From the NCBI GenBank assembly GCA_036732755.1, contig DAINBU010000060.1:1-28146 (forward strand): DNA of 28,146 nucleotides, in the 5' to 3' direction. Origin of the DNA: DASRRB01 sp036732755 (GTDB lineage Bacteria; Planctomycetota; B15-G4; SIAN01). The notes under the pieces are model-generated. The model ran no database searches. It was given only the letters and a program-made list of their open reading frames with translations, and had not been told where the DNA came from. The first letter of the stretch is position 1, and each line of letters starts with the position of its first letter. Below, one piece after another: positions 1 to 6,664 of this stretch. The translations under genes were made by a program, and so were the position numbers.

Positions 1-119
1 AGCCAGCCATCGTTGTCGATATCGCAGAATTGCGCGTTAAACGCCATGACAGGCAGCCCGAGGCCCGATTCGGCAGTGACGTCGGTAAAGGAACCATCGC
101 CATTATTGCGAAACAGTTG
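1..119 (-). CDS. FG-GAP/VCBS repeat protein fragment (partial at both ends)
   Basis: Read on the minus strand from base 119 downwards, this piece is open throughout. It encodes the typical beta-propeller repeat signature QLFRNNGDGSFTDVTAESGL, then a DIDNDGW calcium-loop-like motif. Such repeats occur in large secreted FG-GAP, VCBS or ASPIC/UnbV-type proteins. The fragment runs off the left edge. At its 5' side it collides with a plus-strand ABC-transporter gene, so no start or upstream domain is visible. Codon choice (AAT, TTT, GAT) and GC (65 of 120 bases by hand count) differ from the rest of the window. I read it as a piece of another gene joined here, either by misassembly or by a real rearrangement. 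Confidence 0.75.
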
Positions 120-548
120 TGGCTCGCCGATTGCATTGTCGTCATGAAGGACGGCTTGATCGAGCAGGTCGGCACGCCGTTCGAGGTCTACGACGAGCCG
201 GCCACGCTCTTCGTCGCCCACTTCGTCGGCAGCCCCGGCATGAACTTCCTCGAGGGCGAGCGCGTCGGCGCCGGCGCCGTCACGCTCGGCGTGCGGCCGG
301 AATCGGTGCGGGTCGCGGCCGAGGAAGGGCCGGCGGGCCACGGCGGAACGCCGGCACTGAACGGCGAGGTCGTCCTCGACGAATACACCGGCATCGCGCG
401 CTGCCTCCACGTCCGGACCGACGCCGGGACGTTGGTTGCGCGTGTCGCCGCCGACGCTCCGACGCGGCTCGGCGCGCACGTGCGCCTCGAGTTCGACCCG
501 GCGCGCGTGCGCCGCTTCGACCGCGCGAGCGGAAGGCGGCTTTCGTGA
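120..548 (+). CDS. ABC transporter ATP-binding protein, MalK/UgpC type, C-terminal part only
   Basis: The visible part begins at the LAD-IVVMKDG segment that follows the H-loop in MalK/UgpC-type ATPases. It continues through the usual IEQVGTPFEVYDEPATLFVAHF stretch and a C-terminal MOP/TOBE-like regulatory domain (GVRPE motif, then beta-rich sequence). Walker A, Q-loop, signature and Walker B are all missing, because the sequence to the left belongs to an unrelated reverse-strand gene. About 142 residues remain of the usual 350-370. Family knowledge: these ATPases energise import of sugars, polyols or glycerol phosphate at the cytoplasmic membrane. The gene overlaps the next ATPase by GTGA. 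Paired ATPases of this kind occur in some polyol/glycerol importers, so the two may form a heterodimer. Confidence 0.8.
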   Translation, partial: WLADCIVVMKDGLIEQVGTPFEVYDEPATLFVAHFVGSPGMNFLEGERVGAGAVTLGVRPESVRVAAEEGPAGHGGTPALNGEVVLDEYTGIARCLHVRTDAGTLVARVAADAPTRLGAHVRLEFDPARVRRFDRASGRRLS

Positions 549-1618
549 ACGCGTTGCGCGTGCGCGGCATCGTCAAGCGGTTCGGCGCCGCGGCGGCGCT
601 CGACGGCGTCGACTTCGACGTGGGCGAGCGCGAGCGCGTCGTCGTCCTCGGGCCGACCGGCGCCGGCAAGACCACGTTGCTGCGCACGATCGCCGGCCTC
701 GAGACGCCCGACGCCGGCACGCTCGAGCTCGGCGGCGTCGACGCGACGGCGCTGGCTCCTTCGGCGCGTGACGTCGCGCTCGTCTTCCAGAACTTCTCGC
801 TCTACCCCCACTGGAGCGTGCGCGGGAACCTCGAATTCCCGCTGCGCGCGCCCGGCCGCGCGCTCGCGCCGGCCGAGATCGAGGCGCGCGTGCAGTGGGC
901 CGCCGCGCTGCTGCGCATCGAGAAGCTGCTCGACCGCCCCGCGCGCCACCTCTCCGGCGGCGAGATGCAGCGCGTCGCGCTCGGCCGCGCGCTGGTGCGC
1001 CGGCCGAAGCTCTTCCTGATGGACGAGCCGCTCACCAACCTCGACGCGAAGCTGCGCGAGGCGCTGCGCGTCGAGCTGCTGCGCCTGTTCCAGGAGCTGC
1101 AGGTGCCGGTGGTCTGGGTGACGCACGACCAGGCGGAGGCGCTCTCGATGGGCGAGCGAGTCGTCGTGCTCGCGGCGGGGCGCGTGCTGCAGGTCGGCAC
1201 GCCGCGCGAGGTCTACCTCTCGCCCGCGTCGCCCGCCGTCGCGCGCCAGCTCGGCCAGCCGCCGATCAACCTCCTCGCCGTCGAGCGGCGCGGCGACCAC
1301 TGGTGCACCGGCGACGGCGCGCGTCTGGCGCGGGTCGCCGAGGTCGACGCGAGCCGCGTCGGCGACGCTTTGCGCGCCCGCCTCGGCATCCGGCCCGAGC
1401 ACGTCGCGCCGCACGGCGGCGAGACGCCCGCCGAGGTCGCGGTCGTCGAGGACGCCGGCCCCCATCGTGTCCTATTGCTGCATTTCGCCGGCGGCGCGCT
1501 CCACGTCGTCGTGCCGCGCGACTTCGAGGCGGCGCCGGGGACGCAGCTCGCGCCGCGCTTCGACCCGCGCCACGCGCTCCTCTGGCGGGAAGAAGTTTCA
1601 CCCCCGCGCGAGGGATGA
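545..1618 (+). CDS. ABC transporter ATP-binding protein, MalK/UgpC-like
   Basis: This is a complete ATPase of 357 residues. Walker A is GPTGAGKT (36-43), the Q-loop lies in VFQNFSLYP (Gln82), the signature is LSGGEMQR (136-143), Walker B is LFLMDEP (156-162) and the switch histidine is in WVTHDQAEA (His194). A TOBE-like regulatory domain follows (GIRPEH). The GTG start at 545 overlaps the stop of the upstream ATPase (GTGA), giving translational coupling and a natural N-terminus just before the first beta strand (LRVRGIVKRFG). Family knowledge: it would hydrolyse ATP to drive import of a carbohydrate or polyol. No permease or binding-protein gene follows. They would be expected upstream, which is exactly where the sequence is interrupted by the chimeric junction. 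Substrate cannot be told. Confidence 0.93.
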   Translation: MNALRVRGIVKRFGAAAALDGVDFDVGERERVVVLGPTGAGKTTLLRTIAGLETPDAGTLELGGVDATALAPSARDVALVFQNFSLYPHWSVRGNLEFPLRAPGRALAPAEIEARVQWAAALLRIEKLLDRPARHLSGGEMQRVALGRALVRRPKLFLMDEPLTNLDAKLREALRVELLRLFQELQVPVVWVTHDQAEALSMGERVVVLAAGRVLQVGTPREVYLSPASPAVARQLGQPPINLLAVERRGDHWCTGDGARLARVAEVDASRVGDALRARLGIRPEHVAPHGGETPAEVAVVEDAGPHRVLLLHFAGGALHVVVPRDFEAAPGTQLAPRFDPRHALLWREEVSPPREG

Positions 1619-1706
1619 CCCCGGGCACCGACCCCTGGCACGATCCCCCACGCTTCCGCTTTGATGGTGCGGGGCAGTTGGAAGCCGCAATCCAGGAGGA
1701 CTCGGG

Positions 1707-3038
1707 ATGAATCGGTTCCTGAACGGGAAGAGCGTGTTCGCCGTGCTTGCGCTGGCGGCGTTCGTCGCCGCGGGCGGTGGTCCGCAGAGGGGCCCGCGCA
1801 TCGTCGAGATCCGGCAGCCGTTCGTGCCTCCGGCCGACGCGCCGGAATTCGTGGCCGACCACGTGATCGTCAAGTTCGAGCGCGAGCTCGCGCCGGTCGC
1901 GATCGACGCGATGTTCGGCCCGCTCGGCGCGCGCTGGCTCTCGGCGGGCGTCGACCACGCCTTCGACCTGCTCCAGGTGCCGGCGGGCACGGTGCACGAC
2001 TGGGTCGCGCTGCTCTCCAAGCTGCCGATCGTCGACTACGCCGAGCCCGACTACATCGCGTGGATGACGAGCACGCCCAACGACCCGTACTTCTTCCCCT
2101 ACCAGTGGAACTTCTACGACTACGGCACGCTGAGCAACGGCTACCCGTCGAACTTCGGCGTGCAGGGGATGACCGCCTGGAACACGACGACGGGCTCGGG
2201 CGCGGTCGTCGCGATCTGCGACACCGGCGTCGCCTACGAGAACTTCGGCATCTACTCGCAGGCGCCCGACCTCGCGGGGGCGACGTTCGTGTCGCCGAAC
2301 GACTACGTGAACAACGACTCGCACCCGAACGACGACAACGGCCATGGCACGCACGTGTGCGGCACGGTGCGCCAGGCCACCGACAACGGGACCGGCGTCG
2401 CGGGCCTCGCGTACGACTGCCAGATCATGCCGGTCAAGGTGCTCGGCTCGAACGGCTCGGGCGCCTACTCGGCGATCGCCAACGGCATCCGCTGGGCCGC
2501 CGACAACGGCGCCAACGTCATCAACCTGAGCCTCGGCGGCAGCACCGGCTCGACGACGCTCAAGAGCGCGGTCGACTACGCGTGGGGCAAGGACGTCGTG
2601 ATCTGCGCCGCGTCCGGAAACGGCGGGCGCAACACGGTCGCCTACCCGGCCAGGTACGCCAACTGCATCGCGATCGGCGCCACGCGCTTCGACGGCGCGC
2701 GCTGCAATTACTCGCAGTACGGCATCGACCTCGACGTGGTCGCGCCGGGCGGCGACGGGAACCAGGACCAGAACCACGACGGGTTCGGCGACCTGATCGT
2801 GCAGCAGACCTTCTCCGGCAGCCCCGGCAACTTCGGGTACTACGGGTTCTCCGGGACGTCGATGGCGACGCCGCACGTCGCGGCCGTCGCGGCGCTCGTG
2901 AAGGCGAACCAGAACGGCTACACGAATGCACAGGTGAGGGCTGCGATCGAGACCACCTGCAAGGACCTCTACAAGGCCGGCTGGGACAACAAGTCCGGCT
3001 GGGGCCTCGTCAACGCGGCGGCGGCGATCCAGTACTGA
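1707..3038 (+). CDS. secreted subtilisin-like serine protease (S8, thermitase-like)
   Basis: The 443-residue protein starts with a signal peptide (about 1-22) and an I9/fervidolysin-like propeptide (about 48-120, starting at DHVIVKFERE). The S8 catalytic domain follows. Its triad is visible: Asp172 in CDTGV, His213 in NGHGTHVCGT and Ser385 in FSGTSMATPHVAA, with oxyanion Asn305 in AASGNGG. An Asp/Asn-rich loop (about 349-363, DGNQDQNHDG) before the Ser motif resembles a calcium-binding insertion known in thermitase-like enzymes. The ATG at 1707 has AGGAGG seven bases upstream (1694-1699). The protein would be exported, self-process its propeptide and degrade extracellular protein. It has no C-terminal anchor or carbohydrate-binding domain. 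It is followed by a strong terminator and looks monocistronic. Confidence 0.95.
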   Translation: MNRFLNGKSVFAVLALAAFVAAGGGPQRGPRIVEIRQPFVPPADAPEFVADHVIVKFERELAPVAIDAMFGPLGARWLSAGVDHAFDLLQVPAGTVHDWVALLSKLPIVDYAEPDYIAWMTSTPNDPYFFPYQWNFYDYGTLSNGYPSNFGVQGMTAWNTTTGSGAVVAICDTGVAYENFGIYSQAPDLAGATFVSPNDYVNNDSHPNDDNGHGTHVCGTVRQATDNGTGVAGLAYDCQIMPVKVLGSNGSGAYSAIANGIRWAADNGANVINLSLGGSTGSTTLKSAVDYAWGKDVVICAASGNGGRNTVAYPARYANCIAIGATRFDGARCNYSQYGIDLDVVAPGGDGNQDQNHDGFGDLIVQQTFSGSPGNFGYYGFSGTSMATPHVAAVAALVKANQNGYTNAQVRAAIETTCKDLYKAGWDNKSGWGLVNAAAAIQY

Positions 3039-3091
3039 GCGGGAGCACGTCGCGACGACGGTCGCGCCTGTTTCGAGACGAGTTCGACGAA

Positions 3092-3132
3092 GGGGCGTCC
3101 GCGCGGGAGCGCGGGCGCCCCTCTCTTTCCCC
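3092..3132 (+). terminator. rho-independent terminator after the S8 protease gene
   Basis: A 13-bp stem (3092-3104 with 3109-3121, one G-U wobble) closes on a GGGA loop. It is followed by TCTCTTTCC, a pyrimidine tract with several T residues. It starts 53 bases after the protease stop. The stem sequence GGGGCGTCCGCG is almost repeated in the hairpin after the next gene. Confidence 0.7.
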
Positions 3133-3189
3133 CCGCGTTTTCACGAACGGCCTGCCGATGACTCCGAGCGGAGGCACGGAGGAGTCGGG

Positions 3190-4275
3190 ATGGATCGGAC
3201 GGGATGGTCGCGAAGCGCGGTCGCGGCGGGCGTCGGCCTGCTGCTCGCGACCGCGACTTCGGCCTGCGGCGGCGGCGGCTCGGGCGGCGGCGCCGTCGTC
3301 CCGCGCGGCGCGCGCAGCTTCGGGCTCGCGGTCGGCGCGGCCGAGGACGGCGACTACGACGGCGCGTTCGGGAAGGCGCGCGCGATCGGCATGGACGTCA
3401 CGTCGCTCTCGCTCGGCTGGGACGACATCGAGGTGTCGCCCGGCGTCTTCGCCAACCCGTTCCTCGCCATCGCGGAGGCGTACTACCCGCCGAGCGGCAC
3501 CGGCGTCGTGCTCGCGATCTCTCCCATCGACACCAACGTCCTGCGCGTGCCGGCCGACCTGCAGGGGCTCGCCTTCGACGACCCGGCCGTGATCGCGCGC
3601 TTCGACGCGCTGATGGACTGGGTCTTCACGCAGATCCCGACGCTCGACGTGCCGATGCTCTCGATCGGCAACGAGGTCGACGTCTGGCTCGGGACCGACG
3701 CGACGCTCTGGTCGCAGTACACGAACTTCTTCACGACCGTACGCGCTCACATTGCAAGCGTGCGGCCGGGCCTGCCGGTCGGAGTGAAGGCGACGTGGAG
3801 CGGACTCACCGGTGCTGCGAAGGACTTCCTCTCCGACCTCAACGCCGCGACCGACGCCGTGCTCGTGACCTACTACCCGCTGCAGTTCGACTTCACCGTG
3901 CTGCCGACGACGGCCGTCGCGGACGACTTCGACGAGCTCTGCGCCCTCTATCCCGGCCGCCCGATCGAGTTCCTCGAGTTCGGCGCGCCGTCGAGCGCGC
4001 TCCTCGGCAGCTCCGACCTCGTGCAGGCGGCGTTCGTGGACGCACTCTTTTCCTCGTGGGACGACCACGCCGACCAGATCCCGCTCGCCTTCGTCGACTG
4101 GCAGACCGACGTCTCGCCCGCCCAGCTCTCCCAGTTCGAGGCCTACTACGGCAGCAGCGACCCGAACTTCCTCGCCTTCCTCGGCACGCTGGGCCTGCGC
4201 ACCTGGCCCGGCGCCGGCACCGACAAGCCGGCGTGGACGGCGCTTTCGGCGGAGCTCGCGCTGCGCGGGTGGTGA
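3190..4275 (+). CDS. lipoprotein with glycoside-hydrolase-like TIM barrel
   Basis: The 361-residue protein has an N-terminal hydrophobic segment ending in TSAC, with Cys26 as likely lipidation site, then a Gly/Ser-rich spacer. The rest reads like a clan-A (beta/alpha)8 glycosidase: LSIGNEVD (Asn161-Glu162) fits the acid/base 'NE' motif at the end of strand 4, and IEFLEFGAPSS offers Glu263 (or Glu260) as nucleophile on strand 7. The segments VGVKATW, VLVTYYPLQ and PLAFVDWQ are typical barrel strands. I see similarity of pattern to GH53-like families but cannot assign a family or a substrate. The ATG at 3190 is preceded by GGAGGAG (3178-3184). A hairpin ends the unit. If active, it would act on oligosaccharides at the cell surface or in the periplasm. 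Confidence 0.8.
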   Translation: MDRTGWSRSAVAAGVGLLLATATSACGGGGSGGGAVVPRGARSFGLAVGAAEDGDYDGAFGKARAIGMDVTSLSLGWDDIEVSPGVFANPFLAIAEAYYPPSGTGVVLAISPIDTNVLRVPADLQGLAFDDPAVIARFDALMDWVFTQIPTLDVPMLSIGNEVDVWLGTDATLWSQYTNFFTTVRAHIASVRPGLPVGVKATWSGLTGAAKDFLSDLNAATDAVLVTYYPLQFDFTVLPTTAVADDFDELCALYPGRPIEFLEFGAPSSALLGSSDLVQAAFVDALFSSWDDHADQIPLAFVDWQTDVSPAQLSQFEAYYGSSDPNFLAFLGTLGLRTWPGAGTDKPAWTALSAELALRGW

Positions 4276-4304
4276 GGCGCGCCGCCGCGGTCCCGGAACG
4301 AATC

Positions 4305-4340
4305 GGGGCGCCCGCGGGCCAGCGCGGACGCCCCTTGCAT
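4305..4340 (+). terminator. terminator-like hairpin after the glycosidase-like gene
   Basis: GGGGCGCCCGCG (4305-4316) pairs with CGCGGACGCCCC (4323-4334) with one mismatch and a six-base loop, followed by TTGCATT. It lies 30 bases after the stop codon. The arms match those of the hairpin at 3092-3121 nearly base for base. The T tract is weak, so efficiency is uncertain. Confidence 0.55.
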
Positions 4341-4552
4341 TGCCACGCGCGACCCCGGGTTGACGCACAGGAGACGCACGCGGGAGATCGAACGGCCGCC
4401 GTACGGCACGGTTCGGGCCGGAAGTCGTCCCGGCGCTCCCGTTGGCCGCGTGATCCGATCCGCACCGTCCGTCTCCGCGGGAGTGCGCGGACCCGCACGC
4501 CTTGCCGCCGCCGTTACTCTGCTCCGCCCGCCCCCCGACCGGAGCCCGTTCC

Positions 4553-5227
4553 ATGGCGCGCCACGCGCGGCTCGACGTCTACCGGACGATCCTCGACACG
4601 AAGCTCGTCGCGACCTTCCACGACGAGCGGCTCGAGACGGCCGAGCGGATCGCCGGCGCGCTGCTCGACGGCGGCGTGCGGGCGCTCGAGTTCCTGGCGC
4701 GCAGCGACGCGGCGCTCGGCGTCTTCCGCGAGCTGATCGGGAGAGTGCGCGCCCGCGACGGCGCGGCGCTCCTCGGCGTCGGCTCGATCGTCGATCCGGC
4801 GACGGCGGCGCTCTACCTCGCCGCGGGCGCCGACTTCGTGGTGAGCCCGCTGCTCGCGCCCGACGTCGTCGCGACCTGCCATCGCCACCAGGTCGCGATC
4901 CTGCCGGGGATCGGCACCGTGACCGAGCTCTCGAACGCGCAGGCGCTCGGCGTCGAGATCGTGAAGCTCTTCCCGTCGTCGGCGTTCGACGGCGTCGAGT
5001 TCATCCGGAGCGTGCGCGGCCCGATGCCGTGGAGCCGCGTGATGCCGACCGGGAACGGCGTGCAGCACTCGCGCGAGTCGGTCGAGAAGTGGCTCGCCGC
5101 GGGCGCCTGCGCGCTCGGCACCGGCGCCGCGCTCGTCGAGCCCGAGGACGTCGCGGCCGGGAAGTTCGCGGTGATCACCGCGCGCGCGAAGCAGATGCGC
5201 GGCTGGATCGCGGAGGCGAAGTCGTGA
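4553..5227 (+). CDS. eda: KDPG/KHG-type 2-keto-3-deoxy acid aldolase
   Basis: The 224-residue class I aldolase matches the usual length of Eda (about 210). The Schiff-base lysine is Lys138 in EIVKLFPSSAF, and PGIGTVTE (118-125) is the phosphate/carboxylate-binding turn. Glu46 lies in ALEFLARS, which replaces the LEVTLR motif of enterobacterial enzymes. This variant is seen in the branch annotated as bifunctional 4-hydroxy-2-oxoglutarate/2-dehydro-3-deoxyphosphogluconate aldolase. The reaction is reversible cleavage of KDPG to pyruvate and glyceraldehyde 3-phosphate, or of KHG to pyruvate and glyoxylate. I chose the ATG at 4553 because GGAG lies eight bases before it and the fold begins right after. 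An earlier in-frame TTG at 4502 has no support. The stop overlaps the next gene (GTGA). No Edd or sugar-acid kinase is nearby, so the physiological substrate is open. Confidence 0.88.
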   Translation: MARHARLDVYRTILDTKLVATFHDERLETAERIAGALLDGGVRALEFLARSDAALGVFRELIGRVRARDGAALLGVGSIVDPATAALYLAAGADFVVSPLLAPDVVATCHRHQVAILPGIGTVTELSNAQALGVEIVKLFPSSAFDGVEFIRSVRGPMPWSRVMPTGNGVQHSRESVEKWLAAGACALGTGAALVEPEDVAAGKFAVITARAKQMRGWIAEAKS

Positions 5228-5724
5228 ACGAAGACGGCGAGATCCGCATGCTGCGCCACACGCTCGCGACGCTGGCCTACCGCGCCGAGAAGTCCCTCCG
5301 CGACGCGCCGAAGGGGTTCGCCGGGCACCGCGCCGGCCATGCGACGCGCTCGCCGCTCGAGCTGGTCGGCCACCTCGGCGACCTGATGGACTGGGCGTGC
5401 CAGCTGGCCGACGGCCAATGGACCTGGAGCGCGGGCGCGCTCGGCGACTGGGAGCGCGACGTCGAGCGCTTCTTCGCGTCGCTCGGGCGGCTCGACGCGC
5501 AGCTCGCGGCGGGCGCGCCGAAGTACGCGGCGACGGTGATCTTCCAGGGGCCGGTCGCCGACGCGCTCACCCACGTCGGCCAGCTCTCGCTCCTGCGCGG
5601 CCACGCCGGCGCGCCCGTCCGTCCCGAGAGCTACGGCCGCGCCGAGATCGTCATCGGCCGCGTCGGCATGGACCAGTCGCATCAGCGCGTCGAGTTCGAC
5701 GGCGACGCGAGCGCGAAGGGCTGA
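5224..5724 (+). CDS. DinB/DfsB-like four-helix-bundle protein
   Basis: The predicted 166-residue protein begins with GTG at 5224, inside the stop of the aldolase gene (GTGA), so the two are translationally coupled. The pattern is that of the DinB-like superfamily. A first helix has ELVGHLGDLMDW, with His50 as likely metal ligand, and a later helix has ALTHVGQLSLLRGHAG with His117 and His127, close to the family's H-x-GQ-x3-LR motif. Members are often metal-dependent thiol transferases (mycothiol- or bacillithiol-linked) or uncharacterised stress proteins. No signal peptide or membrane segment is present. Its link to the aldolase is unknown. The gene converges on the next one with only 12 bases between stops. 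Confidence 0.7.
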   Translation: MNEDGEIRMLRHTLATLAYRAEKSLRDAPKGFAGHRAGHATRSPLELVGHLGDLMDWACQLADGQWTWSAGALGDWERDVERFFASLGRLDAQLAAGAPKYAATVIFQGPVADALTHVGQLSLLRGHAGAPVRPESYGRAEIVIGRVGMDQSHQRVEFDGDASAKG

Positions 5725-5736
5725 CCGCCGGCGAAA

Positions 5737-6441
5737 TCAGGCGCGGCGCGGACCGGCCATCTGGTCGAGGAGCGTCAGCTTCTGCCAGATCTTGCGGGAG
5801 AGGCCGTTGGTGAGCTCCTCGATCTCGTTCACGGTCGTGAGCACGACGCCGTCGTGGAAGCCCTGGACGTAGAAGGCGGCGACCTTGCCGATCAGCGCGA
5901 GCAGGTCGCTGCACTCGTTCAGGTAGCGGCTGAGCTGCGCCGCGGAGCCGGCGTCGGGCGCCGCGGCCGCCTCGCTCGTGAGCTGGCGCTCCGGATCCTT
6001 GCCGAGCTGGTGCAGGTCGATCACGTGGGCGAGCACGCGCAGCTCGTGCAGCGCCTCGAGCGCCTTCTTCCGCTTCGCACGCACCTCGAGCGTGACGACG
6101 AACGCCGCCGCCGCGCCGCACAGCACGAGCGCCGAGAGCAGCGCGTCGATCCCCTGCGCCAGCTGGAACGCCTCGATCTGCGCCGGCGGCGGCCGCGCGT
6201 GCAGGATCGCGAAGGCGAGCAGCAGCGCCATCGAGCCGAGCAGCACGAAGCTCACCAGGCGCAGCTTCCAGTCGGCCGCGCGGATCCGCGCGCTGCGCGC
6301 GAGCGCGTCGGCGGCGATCGCCGCCAGCGACGCCGCCAGCCCGGCGAGGCCCGAGCCGGGGAAGCGCGTGCCGATGCGCGCCTCCACCTGCCGGATCGCG
6401 GCCTGCAGCTTCGCCGGTTCGAGCACGACGCGGGTCGCCAT
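5737..6441 (-). CDS. conserved hypothetical membrane protein with two TM helices
   Basis: The 234-residue protein starts at the ATG whose complement lies at 6439-6441. Two hydrophobic helices are evident (about 60-81 and 97-120), the second followed by a basic stretch (RAKRKK), so the N- and C-terminal parts are probably cytoplasmic. The C-terminal part (about 125-227) is helical and has strong conserved-looking segments: ALHELRVLAHVIDLHQL, then LNECSDLLALIGKVAAFYVQ, and finally EIEELTNGLSRKIWQK. I recall similar segments in hypothetical proteins of other bacteria but no function. The gene is divergent from serA, with the inverted-repeat element in between. Confidence 0.8.
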   Translation of the reverse strand: MATRVVLEPAKLQAAIRQVEARIGTRFPGSGLAGLAASLAAIAADALARSARIRAADWKLRLVSFVLLGSMALLLAFAILHARPPPAQIEAFQLAQGIDALLSALVLCGAAAAFVVTLEVRAKRKKALEALHELRVLAHVIDLHQLGKDPERQLTSEAAAAPDAGSAAQLSRYLNECSDLLALIGKVAAFYVQGFHDGVVLTTVNEIEELTNGLSRKIWQKLTLLDQMAGPRRA

Positions 6442-6457
6442 GGGGCGACCGATACTA

Positions 6458-6621
6458 GAGCCTGTCTCGGCAGGTCTCCCGTCGCCGTTCGGGCGGCGAC
6501 CCCGCATCCGCTTCGTTGCGCCTCCTCTCCGAATCTCTCCGTTGATTCGTATCGTCGGCGCGCCTCGCGTCTGCGGGGTCGGCGCTCCGAACGGCTCGGT
6601 CCGCCCTACCGAGACAGGCTC
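6458..6621. repeat. MITE-like imperfect long inverted repeat, 164 bp
   Basis: The termini are a perfect 13-bp inverted repeat, GAGCCTGTCTCGG (6458-6470) against CCGAGACAGGCTC (6609-6621). Similarity continues inwards over about 48 bases per arm, with further identical blocks CCGTTCGG and CGACCCCGC, and the arms enclose about 67 bases of less GC-rich sequence. I found no convincing target-site duplication at the edges (CTA on the left, GAA on the right) and no coding potential of its own. It fills most of the 223-bp divergent spacer between the membrane-protein gene and serA. It could be a non-autonomous mobile element, a REP-like palindrome or a structured RNA. No second copy is visible in this window. 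Confidence 0.6.
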
Positions 6622-6664
6622 GAAGGTCTCGCCGCGCGTCGCGCAGAAGGTGCACGAGGAAGCC

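Noticed and set aside
30..119. Plus-strand ATG at 30 as the start of the first ABC ATPase
   Set aside because: The residues before the LAD-IVVMKDG segment are not ABC-like. The same bases encode an FG-GAP repeat on the other strand.
1266..2876. Open frame of 536 codons on the minus strand across the ABC ATPase and S8 protease genes
   Set aside because: It spans two clear plus-strand genes and shows only low-complexity Val/Arg/Asp sequence. It is a GC-driven shadow.
4360..4390. TTGACG at about 4360 as a -35 box for the aldolase gene
   Set aside because: No acceptable -10 hexamer lies 16-18 bases downstream, and single hexamers are not evidence in such GC-rich sequence.
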